Assembly: GCA_003971905.1 (NCBI GenBank)
Contig: RSEE01000040.1
Span: forward strand, 496,001 to 560,000
DNA length: 64,000 nucleotides
Reading direction: 5' to 3'
Source: Moniliella sp. 'wahieum'
Lineage: Eukaryota > Basidiomycota > Moniliellomycetes > Moniliellales > Moniliellaceae
Under the pieces are notes generated by a model that worked only from the letters and a program-made list of their open reading frames with translations, was not told the DNA's origin and searched no databases. The translations under genes and the position numbers were made by a program. Positions 37,545-49,086 of this stretch are shown in pieces. Every line of letters begins with the position of its first letter. Position 1 is the first letter of the stretch.

Positions 37545-38246
37545 ACGTACCTGCTCCCCCCCACTGCCCTGCTGTGCTTGCGCGCCTGATCAGCTCATGA
37601 CTTCTCATCTCAGTAAAGATCGAGTCTTTCTGAGCTCCACTTGCACCGTGTCCAGTGTTCTCCTGCACGTGCTTACCACGTCTGCGCTCTGACAGGAACC
37701 AAGACAGCGAGATGAAGGATCTGGATCCAGATGGCAATGACAATGATGGCAATGACAATGATCGAGACACAGATGGAGCTGGGGCTGCAACTTATATATA
37801 GGTACGGTTGCTTCAGCACGCGCTACACACCAGCCAGCCTGGTGACCACTAGGCCCAGTACCTCGTACTCCCGTCTGCTTCGGCCTGGCGCGCGACCGGG
37901 CGGCACAGCCCAAAAAAAAACCAGGACAGCAAAACAGTAGCCGGGAGCGAAGGGTGCCGAACAGCGTCGGGCGCAAGACAGGCCAGGCGGCTCAGAGGTC
38001 AGGGCAATAGGTCAGGGCCAGAGGGTGGACTACCTGCTCGAGATGGACCCCACATTCAAATACCAACAAGATTATCTTCTGTACCCTCTCCCCCCCCCGC
38101 CCACTTCAGCCCCGATCTACGCCCGAATCTACAAGCAACATGATATGCACACATACCCTTTGTTCACCCTATGCACACACACCCTTTATTCACCCCGTTT
38201 TGAGGGCTGGACGGGGAGTAAGAAGAGAAGCGGGCCAGGAGGCGGT

Positions 38247-38335
<89 letters not shown>

Positions 38336-38362
38336 CTGTTGCTGTTGCTGTTGCTGTTGCTG

Positions 38363-38443
<81 letters not shown>

Positions 38444-38450
38444 GTTGCTG
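37545..38450. other. Spacer between LC8 and SPO11 with a microsatellite
   Basis: Both neighbouring genes end here. It contains GGCAATGACAATGAT words near 37728-37765 and the long GCTGTT microsatellite described separately. No gene is supported. Confidence 0.55.
38246..38446. repeat. (GCTGTT)n microsatellite of about 200 bp
   Basis: More than 30 copies of the hexamer GCTGTT, with three slips near 38336, 38363 and 38443. It begins within a few bases of the SPO11 stop codon, on the 3' side of that gene, so it would lie in its 3' UTR. The long poly-Leu, poly-Gln and Ala-Thr open frames over it are by-products. Confidence 0.95.
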
Positions 38451-40354
38451 TCAGATCTGTGCAATCGCCTCCGCCATGCGCATGACGACCAGTCGTGCCG
38501 ACGGATGGCCGCTCCAATCCTTGCTCCTGGTACTGCCGTTTGTAGGCAGAGTGAGTGGGTCATTGCTAATCTCAAATTCGCACTTCGTTCCTTCCCATAG
38601 CATCTGTCCCAGCTCCAGACTGGGATGGAAACCCGATCAGTGACCCTCCTGGATGCGCGACAGGGAGCAAATGGCTGAGGTGTTAGGTGCATGCACGTAC
38701 CGCTCAGCGGCAAGGGTGAGAGGGTCGCGTAACAAAGACACTGCCTTGAGTCGATCGAGGCGGGTCAACGGCAGCCACGCCGTCGGCGACGGAACGTGGT
38801 TGGAGGTGTGGTTGCCTTGCACCTGAGCCGGAGTGGGCGCGTCGGCGCGGCGTAGGCCGAGCCAGTGCACAGTCTGTGCCGTGCCAAGATGAGAACGGTA
38901 CACGCGCACAATGTCTAGCCCGTGGGGATCGCCATCGGTCAACGCAAAAGTGGGAGCGCTATCGGCCGAAGAATCGAGAATATAATACACACAAAAGCAA
39001 TGGAGGCATTCAGTACTCAGACGTTCTCATCACCCCACGTAGGGTCTGGGAGAGAAGGTACACTGACCACGGGAAGGTAGTCTGTAGGTTGGCAAGAAAA
39101 GCACGAGCTGCCAAGTCTGGGTACCCTCGTCCCTATATATACACAACATCGAATGCAAAGGTCAGGCGTCACCGTATACTTACGCGGCACGGTCAGTCTC
39201 GAGGGGGAGGGGGGAATAATGGGTATATGCATACAGTGAGAATGGCGCCGGGGCCAAGGAGACCTGGCACGCCAGCCGCCAGGCGGGTCTCGGCCATGGT
39301 GTGGAAAACAGCTTCCTTCTCGATGACCAAGATCCATTCGATGGGCGCCCAGGCTTCCAAATGGGAAATGGCGCCATCATCTGGGATCAAGGCCGGCGCG
39401 GGAAGATAGACTTCAGCTGGAAGGAGGGGATCCGGGACGGTGTTGAGGTGGCAGGGGGGTAGGGGTGCATTTATTCGCGGGCCGAGGGGAACGATGTGGA
39501 CTGGCCCGTGGAACAGACTTTTCGGGGCGGCCACCACGCCCAGCGCGGGGCGCTGCACCTGGAAGGCCACTTGAAGATGCTGGACGATGCGTTCAACAGT
39601 GCGTTGGTTGCCAAATAGGGGAACATCCGAATAGAACAGATCACGGATAGTAATGCTCATCCCTCGGCAGAGGCTGTTGTGAATCTCCTTGAGTACAGCT
39701 ACCCAACGTGCTGCAAATGAGTAAATCGATGCAGCCGCGGAAGCGATCGGCGGATGATGTGGGAGTGGACCATATACGTCAGTCATATCTGTTCTGTCGG
39801 CATGCGGTATGGGCTTCTCTTGCAGCGCTGGATGGATGGCGTGGATGGATGGCGTGGAGTCAGCTGGGAAGGAGGGAGCGACACGTACCGAGCTTCACTT
39901 GCCCTTGGGCGCTGTTGTGGAATAGACCTAGCGCGACCTGGTGAGGCCCGGGAGTTCCACTGTACCGCGGGCAAAGAGAAAAAGAGACACAGGAGTCAGT
40001 ATGCGCCCCGATGAATCCAGTTCTCGTCTTGTGCGTGACAGGAGAGATTACGGTGTGGATGCAGGCGGGCAGGTACAAAGGGGCCACACAGTTCCCACGA
40101 TAGCATCTCAGGAGGAAGGATACCCACAGGATCAAGGTCACTTGACGTCGTGGGGCAACGGCGTGATCCGAGGGAGGTGCTCCTGGAGGGGCATTTTGGA
40201 GCTGGTAGAGCTGGCGCATGAATGCACGCCACGAGGAGGTGAGCAAACGCAAGACCCGTCGTTGCTCGTGAGCAAGCTGCTGCTGTTTGGTAGCAGCTGT
40301 GGCTGGTGTGGTCAGTGCTTGAGGTGCTGCTCGGTCGGTGGCATTCATCTGCAT
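38451..40354 (-). CDS. SPO11: Meiotic recombinase Spo11
   Basis: Topoisomerase VI A-type protein that makes the meiotic double-strand breaks. The catalytic tyrosine is in RDLFYSDVPLFGNQ (Tyr codon 39631-39633). The Toprim part shows WILVIEKEAVFHTM, TGRGYPDLAARAFLANL (about 39080-39140, Arg where most have Lys) and LTDGDPHGLDIVRVYRS (about 38900-38950), with the two acidic metal ligands. The C-terminal region has VHWLGLRRADAP and LELGQMLWEGTKCEFEI, ending ..MAEAIAQI with TGA at 38451-38453. The N-terminal exon starts MNATDRAAPQALTTPA (ATG at 40348 or 40354). At least five introns are needed: about 39970-40170, 39725-39890, 39145-39235, 38955-39070 and 38640-38700. A helical segment LTSSWRAFMRQLYQLQ precedes the first intron. 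Exon borders are approximate. Confidence 0.9.
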
Positions 40355-41674
40355 CCAAGGGGTCGCGTGGGTGTCGGTGGAACAGCGGGCTGGGCTAGCA
40401 GATGCATGCATCAGTGTTCTGTGGTGCAATGCTTTACGTGATACGAAAACATGTAGGGTTCCCACCCGCAAGCAACCCTCCGTTAGACAGGGATAGTGGA
40501 ATTGTAGGACACACATGCAGACCAGAACGCAGGTAAGACACAGCAGAGTCTTTATAATACGAGCGACAGCGAATGTGTTGAAGAGATGGAGGAGGAGTAT
40601 CGATGAGTTGAAGCGAAGTGCGAGATACAGGTGGTGGCAAGGCAAAGCCAGAGGCGTAAGTTGTGTTACAAGAACAAAGTAAACCTACTTTTGAATAGAT
40701 AGTTATACTCTGAACTGAAGAAGACCTAATAGCTCCCACCACGTTGGAACAGACTGATATACGGATGAAGCTGCTAGGTGATCACATAAGGTCACGGTGA
40801 CCCTTCTCTCACTACCACGGCAACCTCTTCTACCAGTTGTCATGCACAACTCTTCAATGCTGGGGCGCTGGGGCAATGCGCCAATCATTAATCACGCCTC
40901 TCATCTCCTGCGCGTGTTGATAATATAAGCATCATCACCCCTCTTATCCTCGCGGACGCTCCTCTGCTCTTCGGCGGTACCCTCTCTGCTTGGAGCCACA
41001 TCCTTTATTCTCCTTCTTCGGCATACAAAACTCTTTTCCGGCCTGAGCGCCATGAGCACCTGAGCACCCTCCGCTATGCAACAAAAACGCTATACTTTTT
41101 TTGCTCTCCGCCAGCGCTCAACAGAGCTCAGGGAAGAAGGGTTTTTGTTCGATATTACCACAGGATTGCTATACAAGATCCCTCTCTATAGATGCAACGC
41201 TCGTTAAGACGTGATCGTGCGATTGTGCAAGATAAGAACATCATCCAGTAGCACTTCCTCGAAAGGGAATTGTCCGAGAGATAACTTCTGGTAAGCGCAG
41301 AGAGGCTATCACATATCATCGATGAATCACATCGACATCGACAATCGACGGCCATTGATAATCACATCGATCATCCCGAAGTCTAGTATATAGTACCCAA
41401 GTACTCAAGCCCTCGGGAAACCTCAGGCTAGCCACTAATAATGATCCTGGTGACCCAGCGACGTCCTAAGTGCAGTTATGCAATGGCAGAGAGAAGACAG
41501 GAGCTGGGTTGAACCCAGACTGAGGATCAGAAGAAGAAGGAGATGAAGGAGAAGAAGGAGAAGAAAGGAGAGCGGCACTAGGCCAGGGGATAGGGATACT
41601 GGTGTGATGCCCGGATGAGTAAGATGGTCAGGAGTGCCGCGGAGGTGGCTGGCCCATAGGACCCTGGTCAACAA

Positions 41675-41905
41675 CTAAGCCTTAGGCTTAAGCCGCTAAG
41701 CCTTATGGGCCTAAGCCTTAGGCCTTAGGCCGCCACAGGCTTTTGGCTTGAGGCCAAGGGCCTAACGCTAGTGACATTGTTGTGACATATATGTGACATG
41801 TGACACGGCAACATGCAACATGTAGCACTAATAGTGACTAGTGACTAGTGATGCATGGTGCATCTTGCAAGTGATGCGCGATGGGTGACATGTGACACAT
41901 GTGGC
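41675..41905. repeat. AGGCCTT, ACATGTG and ACTAGTG heptamer cluster
   Basis: A TTAGGCC/GGCTTAAG block (41675-41765) passes into ACATGTG and ACTAGTG words (41770-41905). Units are six-base palindromes plus one base, with more decay than elsewhere. Confidence 0.75.
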
Positions 41906-43074
41906 TTGGTCCGAGTGCGTTGTACGTTGTTCGGGTTAGTGCGGCTTAAAGCTTAAAGCTTAACACCCGTTACGCGCTGCTAATTACTAGTTACTAGTTG
42001 CTAGCTATGCTAGTTCCTCGCGTTGAGTCACTATGTTTGCGTGTGGGGTATCGTTGCTACACGTGCGTTAGGCCTGACATCCCCTCAGGCCTGAGGGATA
42101 GCTGAGGGATAGACGTTAGGAGCCTTTTTGTAGGAGGCAGCAGTGAGAGACAGTAGGACATATCCTCTGCGCCCCCCGCGGATGTTCTGTCACATGTCAC
42201 ATGTCAACGTTCAACCACGAAGACAAGACATTACTATTAGGTACAAGTTCGTAGTTACTCGTTTTATTACCAGAGTTATTATAGTTCCCTGCTTTTTTGC
42301 GTGGCTGGCGGGCTGGGATAGGGAATGGATACTAGTGCAGGTGCCAACATAGTCGGACTCGGCGCTCTCACATCTCTGCTACTTCCACCCACAGTCTGTT
42401 ATTGCACCCGCAGGCTCCGTCTGGCACTCCGTGCTCCTTCTCAGATCTCATCTCCCATTTCCGCCTCTCCACATTCGTTCAGTTGGGAACTGGAGGATCG
42501 GATCCCAGACTTGCAGCTGGTAGTGAATTGCATTGCCCCTGTCCTGCCTTCCAGGAAGGAATACCTGAAGCTCTGAAGGAAGACACCGAAAGAACAGGGT
42601 TTGGGCTACCAGTGTCACCATGCCACTACGCCAGTGTGACGCCACATGCACCGCACTCAGCCTGAGCGAGGAGGCACGATCACCCGTCGCCGGTCACAAA
42701 CATCCACTATCCAATAGTCAATAGTTCAATGCATCATGCATCATGTCCATCGATGCTCGAGATGATCTCCGACCCCTTGCTCCTGGTTCATGATTTTGCC
42801 GCTTCGGTCTAATTACCTTCTGGGGGTCTGGCAGTCAGAGTCATCGATTATCTTTAACGAGAGGCCGCGGCCAAATATGTTCGGCTGGCCCTTAGGAGGT
42901 TAGGCCGGTTAGGCCTTAGGCCTTTTCAAGTAAGGCCTCCTCCTGGAGCATCCCGGAAAAGTTCCGCATCCCACAGCCACCATTCTCGCTCCCGCGGATC
43001 TGCTGGAACGCGCCACAGAGGTATGGGTTACCACTTTTCGTGATCCCCTCAGAAGGTTGACGCGTTGAACGTTG

Positions 43075-43142
43075 ACGATCGAGATGATCGATCATGATGA
43101 TCGATGATCCGATCTATGCTAGTCACGCGTCACGCGTCACGC
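43075..43142. repeat. ATCGATG and ACGCGTC heptamer arrays
   Basis: ATCGATG/ATGATCG words at 43075-43112 are followed by three copies of ACGCGTC at 43124-43142. Both units are palindromes (ATCGAT, ACGCGT) plus one base. Confidence 0.8.
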
Positions 43143-43147
43143 GCCAC

Positions 43148-43316
43148 GAGGCTTCAAGCTTCAAGCTTCAAGCTTCACGCACTTCATGCTTCAAGCTTCA
43201 AACTAGCTTCAAGCTTCAAACTAGCTTCAAGCTTCAAACTAGCTTCAAGCTTCAAACTAGCTTCAAGCTTCAAACTAGCTTCAAGCTTCAAGCTTCAAGC
43301 TCTTCAAGCTTCATGC
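43148..43316. repeat. AAGCTTC heptamers grown into an 18-bp tandem array
   Basis: Copies of AAGCTTC flank five tandem copies of an 18-bp unit CTAGCTTCAAGCTTCAAA (about 43203-43290), which is itself two AAGCTTC cores plus a CTAG spacer. On the plus strand this reads as a repeated FKLQTS peptide, a by-product of the repeat. Confidence 0.9.
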
Positions 43317-44022
43317 ACTTCATGCCGCTCAGGCGAGTCCTCAGTACCTCAGTGAAGCTTGAAGCCTCAGGTCATAACTCTACCCCAAGCCTCGAGCCCC
43401 TGAGACCCTCCTGAGGCCTGAGGCCCAGTACTAAGTACTAATCGTTGAGATCCTCAGGTCCTCAGGCGCAGGGGTGCCGAGCCGCTGAGGAGAGCCGCTC
43501 CGAGTAACGGGGCTGTATTATACTCTCTGTCTGGATCCCCACCTGGGCGAAGTACGGAATAATATACGTACTGGATCGGCGGGGTTAATTGTTGAAGCAG
43601 GAGGTTGTCAAGGTTTTTGCCTGAGCCTTTTCAGTTTCTTGAAGCCGCCGGCGTCGGCTCCGCGGACTATGTTGCACTCATGTCGATACATACAGAGGGT
43701 CGATGTGCGACAGAGGCTTCTGTGAAGGTGAGGCGTGAAATGTGAGATCTGAGATCTGATATTTGAAGCGTGTAATTGCGATCGGGGTGTATACGCCGGC
43801 CTGGATGCGCTCCACCAAAAGCTTCACGAGCGGGCGCAGGTCGGCGCTCGCCCCCACCAGTGTGGCAGGCAGCGGCGATACGTAGCACACGTTAGCACGA
43901 CCCACAGGGTCTGGGGCTTGGCGGCTGCAACGTCGAGGACGTTGAGGCCTGAGGGTGGCACCTCTGTGGCTCCCTGTCGCCACTGACTAATGGATGCGGC
44001 CACCGAAGGCTCGCTCAAGGCG

Positions 44023-44065
44023 TCAGTACTCAGTACCGCCAGTACTCGGCCTCAGTACTCGATGT
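44023..44065. repeat. AGTACTC heptamer cluster
   Basis: Three to four copies of AGTACT plus C, spaced by short linkers. The same unit occurs near 730-750 and 13 bases of it near 43430. Confidence 0.7.
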
Positions 44066-44463
44066 CCTCTCTCAATCTCGAAGCCAGGCCTCAAGCTCTC
44101 ACGCAATAAGCCGGGGATAACGAGTACCTAGCAACTGATGGTAAGTAGGGCTGGTAACCTACAAGACGGGAGCGAACTGGTCACTGACTAAGAATATCAT
44201 GCATCAAACTTACACAGCTTACTCTTCTGCGCTCTCTTCTCCGTTTCACGACCATTGGGATCCTCTCGTCGGGGGCTAACGTTAAAACTCGCTCTCCTCA
44301 TCGACGACCCCCTTTACCCTTCCCAACCACCCCCACCAACCCTCCACGCTCCTCGACGACAAGTCCTAAACACACCACCTCATCACGATCCCTCTCTCCA
44401 CATATCCAGTTCTTTCTACCTCCAGCCCCGGCCCCTGCCTCTCCCTCTTCCCGTTCCTGCACC

Positions 44464-45768
44464 ATGGTGTCTGTCGCCCATACCACAGGCTACCTGCTGA
44501 TTGGGCTCTATGTCAACCTCATCCTCTTTGGCATCACCATTTGCCAGCTGTGGCTGCTTTGGACCAGGTTCATGCGTGACCCCTGGGGCTTGAAGCTCGT
44601 CGTTGCGCTTGTAGCCATGGCTGAGATCACGAACACGGTGTGCGCTTGCAATTCCTTGTCGGGGTGGCTTGTGACGCACTATGGAGAGCCTGAGTATCTG
44701 GCTTATATTGGTTCCAGCTTTATTGGCTCGATGGAGTCGGGCGCGATTAGCTGCTTTATTGTCGAATGTTTTTTGGCATGGAGGATTCACTCTCTACGGC
44801 GCCAGTGGTGGCTCACCTCTATCATTCTCTTTTTGGCCTTTGGCGGCATTGTCGGCTGTACGGCCACCGTGGTCGGCTGTGGTATTCTCAAGCGGTTTGA
44901 TGCTCTCGACACGGTTCAGCCCGCAGTGCTGGTCATGAGCTGCTGCGTCGTCACCTGTGACTTGCTGGAAACCATCGCGCTCTACGTCACCCTCCGCCGC
45001 GCCTTAACAGGTTTCTCTGCCACCGACTCGCGCGTCTATGAACTCAAGAACCTCATTCTGCAGACCTCCGTGTTGACCCTGATTTGCGACGTTTGCCATA
45101 TGAGCATTGTTGCATCTCATGTACGTATCTGTCCCACTCATTGTGTCCCCTGCAAACGGGGTACCTTCGTTGGACGAAGCAGCTAACATTACTGCCCTCT
45201 CTTCCTACCCAGCCCATGTCGGATGTGCACTTGATGTTCAACCTCATTTCGCCAAAGCTAGTGAGCAACTCGCTCCTGTCGACGCTCAACACGCGGAGGA
45301 CCCATCAAGAATTGATTGGTCAAGAAGCTTCCAAGCCTTTTCTCCGGGGAACAGCATGTTGGGCACCTTCCGCAAGAGTATGGCCAAAGAAATTGGTTCC
45401 TTTATGCGGCCCTCCGCAGCGCCCAAAGACGGCTCGGCCTTTGCCCCCCCTCTCTCACGCCAAGCCATAAGGAAGGCTTTGGCTTCCCCGGTCACACACG
45501 CGAGACCCAGAGCAGGGGACCACCACCAGGCGTCATCCAGATCACCACCGTCCAAGAACAGTTCAGCCTCCCCGACCCAGTCGAGTTGCGCGGCAGCCTC
45601 AATCCGTCTCGGCCGTCGCTCGAGGCGTTTGAGGCGGACAAACCCAAGGCCGACACGGAGGCCGAGGAGGAAGAAGCCAATCTCCGACTCGGCCCCGCCC
45701 GATCGGCGCTGTCTACTCAGGACCTCGCTTCTGCCTCTAGCGCGGAAACCGCGGGTCGGTATGCTTAA
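44464..45768 (+). CDS. DUF6534-type seven-helix membrane protein
   Basis: Membrane protein of a family expanded in basidiomycetes, of unknown function. ATG at 44464 (MVSVAHTTGYLLIGLYVN) starts a run of hydrophobic helices to about 45120: LLIGLYVNLILFGITICQLW, VVALVAMAEITNTVCACN, GSMESGAISCFIVECFLAW, IILFLAFGGIVGCTATVVG, VLVMSCCVVTCDLLETIAL and VLTLICDVCHMSIVAS. An intron at 45121-45212 (GTACGT, branch CTAAC, CCCAG) precedes MSDVHLMFNLISPKLVSNS and the family ending LLSTLNTRR. The cytosolic tail changes frame near 45310 and 45440 and ends ASSAETAGRYA at 45768. Confidence 0.8.
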
Positions 45769-46925
45769 TTTCATCTGCTCACGGTAACACTACACACTCA
45801 CTATATCCTTTCGCTTCTTGTTCCTATTCTGTTTTCTTGTCGTTAATTCAATAACACGCACAACCCCGGGATTGTGTGATGTACAACAGAACTCGCAAAG
45901 TCCAGCCCCTTTCTCAGCCTCTGCATGACTATCCCTCTGCCCCCTTTGCAGTTGATGGACTGGTGTTGAGATATACGGCACCTAGTTTCGTTTGCCAATT
46001 CGTATACATTGCTCTGAATCTGATATCTTCTTGGGAAACGGAGGCGGGCATCGGCGCTTGTGGAATAGCGTCTCGGGATGAAGACACATCGCCTCTCCTT
46101 CTCCCCAAACGCAAGAGTGTGGCAACGAGTGTGGCAATGACTCAGGGACGATGGATCCGGGACGTTTGAGGAGCAATGATAATCGATCATCGTCGGACTT
46201 GTGTTCGGGGGGATTAGGTGCGCCACACAGAGCTGCGGCAGCACATGCTCAACTTGGATAGCGTTACCCTTCAAAAGGGCGTCTTTTGAGGAGGTTATAC
46301 TATACTCAGATGAGGCTTCGTCACCTGCTTCGCTCCGTGCAGTTGAAAGGCGAGAGCGGGATGAGGTGCTGTGGCAGCCATTGGAGTTGCCTTTGTATGG
46401 GGTTCCCACTAATCTGTGGTAATATGTGGACCTACGTTGGGCTAGCAAGAACGACTTTCGACGTGCTCATTCCGAGCCTGCCCCTTCTTCAGCATTAGTG
46501 GGGGGATGAGAGTTGGCTTCCATGTAGTGTTGCTATCGTACATGCGTGTGGCTCCGATTGGCTGTCCAATAAGCGCTTGTTCTCCTAAAGTACAGGTCGG
46601 GGCGGGTTCGGGGTTCGTCTCATGACAGACTGCATGGATGCCCGTCTATGAGAGCTCTGCCATCAGTGGCAAAGAGGTAGTGGTGTCTTCTTTCCTGGCC
46701 GATCCGGATTATATAGACTAATAGTATAGGTCCATCGTTTCCAGTCTCCTCCTGTCGCACCCGCTCCTTGGCCCTCATGCCACGTGATTGACGGTCACGT
46801 GCACCACCCGCCTTTTTCTTCCCCTTCCGCCCTGCCGCGTTTCGTGGCCCGAGCAGCCTCCAGCAGCCTCCAGCCCGCACACCCCTCCCCGTCTCCCTGC
46901 TCTCTTCCGCTGCCTCACCATCGCC
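45769..46925. other. Spacer between DUF6534 gene and PKR1
   Basis: About 1.15 kb with lower GC than the genes. A 201-residue open frame on the minus strand (45843-46448) matches no family I know and has no supporting features; I leave it as an unsupported frame. The right end is the PKR1 upstream region. Confidence 0.4.
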
Positions 46926-47515
46926 ATGGCCAGCGCTACCACCACCGCCACTGCCCCCCTCCCATCCTCGGGCAACGATGCGCTACGCCAGCGCCCTGGC
47001 GCTGCCAGCCTCGATGTGTCTCCCACCCCGTCCGCCGACGCGTCCGCCCCTTCCGCCGCGCCCGCAGGCAACGGCGGTGCAGCTGATGCCGTCATCCAAT
47101 CTCTCTTCCAGCCCGGGCTCAACACGCCGCTTCGCAGGGTGATGGACCTTACGTTTGTCCTCCTCCTCCTCACCCTGACGGCGCTCTCCATCTTGACCCG
47201 CGGCAACCCTCACTTTCTCGCTCTCCTCGCCATTGCTTCTTGCCTTTGGGCGGCGGTTTCCTGGTACGCCCGCTCCCCCGCTCGCTTTGGTTCGGTGCCG
47301 AGCCAATGGCTGATGATCCCCCTTGGGCCTGCCCCAGGTTCCTTAACGAACTTGCTCAGCTTCCTCCCTCTGCCTTCCAAGTCCAGGCTCAGCCCGACGT
47401 CCAGGATGCCCTGCCCACTGTCACCGACGATCCCTCGCCCCAGCCCGAAGCTGAAGCCGGGACCAAAAGCGCCCTGCCCCCTTCCATGCCCACCGTCCCT
47501 CTTGATACCCAGTAG
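46926..47515 (+). CDS. PKR1: Pkr1-like V-ATPase assembly factor
   Basis: Small ER membrane protein of the Pkr1 family, needed in yeast for assembly of the V-ATPase membrane sector. ATG at 46926 (MASATTTATAPLPSS) gives a Ser/Ala-rich N-terminus, then the family core VIQSLFQPGLNTPLRRVMDL and two hydrophobic segments, TFVLLLLTLTALSILT and HFLALLAIASCLWAAVSW. After a short gap the tail RFLNELAQLPPSAFQV appears in a shifted frame (change near 47270-47330) and ends PTVPLDTQ at 47515. Length (about 190 residues) is somewhat above yeast Pkr1 (122). It is convergent with GPI11. Confidence 0.8.
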
Positions 47516-47780
47516 GTCCCTCTTTTCTATAGGGGAGCGTTTCCTCCCGTTGGTCATGGCCGTTCTCGGCTGTTGGTTATCGCATTCTATCTCTGCCTGG
47601 TCTCCATCCACCTTGACCACCACATGCGCCGAAGCGAGGGATGGATTAGGTGTGTGAGCAAGAAGGAGAAAGAAAGAAAAAAGAGAGTATGTGTGGGGAG
47701 GAGAGAGAAAGGGAGAGAGGCGACACAAGCAAATGATCCATCGACCAGAGCAGAACATCGAGGTAGATCATTGTTGCTCG
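47516..47780. other. Spacer between convergent PKR1 and GPI11
   Basis: About 265 bases holding both 3' ends; a purine-rich stretch (GAAAGAAAAAAGAGAG) lies at about 47673-47690. Confidence 0.5.
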
Positions 47781-48723
47781 CTACGACCGCTTTACGAAGA
47801 TGTCCCGGCCCGCTCTTGGGCACCCACGGCTTGGCACGCGGGCCAGCACGCGCGAAAGCGTACGATGCGCCAGCCAGCACGTTGCCCACCACGGCGCCTG
47901 CCAGCGCACCCAGCACGGGCGGGAAGGGCCACGCTTGCCACGTCCGGTCCCAGTCCAGCGCCAACGCTGCCGAGCCCAAAATCGCCCCCGCCACAACGGA
48001 AAAGGATTGCAACGGAAGAATCCGTTCCCGAGCGTTTTCCGGCCGCAGCAACACGAACAGACGCACCCACGCCGCCCAGTCGTCGCCGAGGATGTGCAGC
48101 GGGGCATAGAGCGCCAAGAGGTGAGGTACGCACCCAGCACAACGGTCTGCAGCAGTTCGTACGGGACCCAGGACACGGGCGCCCCGAACAAAATCGCACC
48201 CACTGTTGCCGCCACCAGGGGCACCGGCAAGGCAAGCGTCGTCAGCACCATGTTTTCACCTTGCTTCATCAGCCCTTCGTTTTTGCGCAGACGCGCAATG
48301 CTTTCGTCCTTGGCGATGCGGTCGCCGACGGCAAACCGCCAGGCCAGGCGGTTGACCACGAGCGACTGCACAATGAATGCAAGTTGGAGCGAGAGCAGGA
48401 AGCGGTAGCGCAGCGACTGCACCTGGGCCGCGCGGTCTTGCTCGGGGACCATGCCGGTGGAGAGGAAGGCGTGCACGCCCGAGAAGAGGGTGGGCTTGGG
48501 CCCATTGGCACGGAAGATGCCCTGGGGCAGGTAGAGCGTGGTGAGGACCAGCACGACCGGCTGGAAAAAGAGGATGGCGAGCAGCTGGAAGGTATGGACC
48601 TTGGCACTGGGCAGCCGCTGGAACGCATGGGGCTCCAGTGGTTGGCGCGCGGCGCGGCGGGCGCGGCGGCGGACGCGGCGCGCTGGACGAGCGGGACTGG
48701 GATGGCTGCGCAGGGCGGGGCAT
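47781..48723 (-). CDS. GPI11: GPI-anchor synthesis protein Gpi11 (PIG-F)
   Basis: Multi-pass ER membrane protein that helps add the ethanolamine-phosphate on the GPI precursor, partner of Gpi7/Gpi13. Hydrophobic segments include FQLLAILFFQPVVLVLTTLY and LTTLALPVPLVAATVGAILF. Family signatures are LFGAPVSWVPYELLQTVVLG, ILGDDWAAWVRLF, and near the end ALDWDRTWQAWPFPPVLGAL then AGAVVGNVLAGASYAFAR, matching the LDWDxPWQxWP motif of PIG-F. I chose the ATG at 48723 (MPRPAQPSQSRSS), which joins the first membrane segment by a frame change near 48600; another is needed near 48120. The exact stop near 47781 is uncertain. Confidence 0.85.
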
Positions 48724-49086
48724 CGCGGGTGGAGGCAGAGGAGCGGTGGCGGCGCACGCAGCACCGTTCGGTTCAAGTTCCCGTGTGAAGCTTGAAGCTA
48801 GAAAGCGCGCCCAAGGTGGGACGAGGGGAGGGTCGGTGGCAGAGCGGAGCCCCCCTACGTAAGCGCGGCGGCGCCGATGCTGCAATCTGAAATGTACAGA
48901 CAAGACCAGCGGCTGATCCACCGTCCATATGATGCCCCTGCCACCGTCGCGCGTAGGCCTACGGCTGGGACAAACAAATACCCGCGCCGTCGGCCTGCCG
49001 TAGGACGTACGTCGCGACAGATCTACCCAGTTGGGCGCCCGCAGCGCGCCCTCGCCTCGCTTCCGCTTCCCGCCCCATCGCCCACA
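48724..49086. other. Spacer between divergent GPI11 and the next gene
   Basis: About 360 bases between the two start codons. It contains one GTGAAGCTTGAAGC word near 48784. No gene is supported. Confidence 0.45.

Larger units (their letters stand above)
40355..44463. other. Repeat-rich gene-free region
   Basis: About 4.1 kb without a recognised gene; GC content falls in 40.9-41.4 kb. Repeats: a purine-rich GAAGAAGGAGAT stretch at about 41525-41572, TTAGGCC/AAGCCTT words 41675-41765, ACATGTG and ACTAGTG words 41770-41900, ATGCATC at 42730-42750, ATCGATG at 43075-43112, ACGCGTC at 43124-43142, an 18-bp tandem array 43200-43300, TGAGGCC at 43405-43425 and AGTACTC at 44023-44065. The last part is the upstream region of the DUF6534 gene. 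Confidence 0.6.

Noticed and set aside
38025-38643. Long poly-Leu, poly-Gln and Ala-Thr reading frames
   Set aside because: They are translations of the GCTGTT microsatellite in all frames, and the tract lies just past the SPO11 stop codon.
43148-43316. CRISPR-like array
   Set aside because: The 18-bp units are contiguous with no unique spacers, and the context is a eukaryotic nuclear genome.
45843-46448. A 201-residue open frame on the minus strand
   Set aside because: No domain, no intron signals and no conserved-looking segment; a frame of this length can occur by chance in 64 kb.
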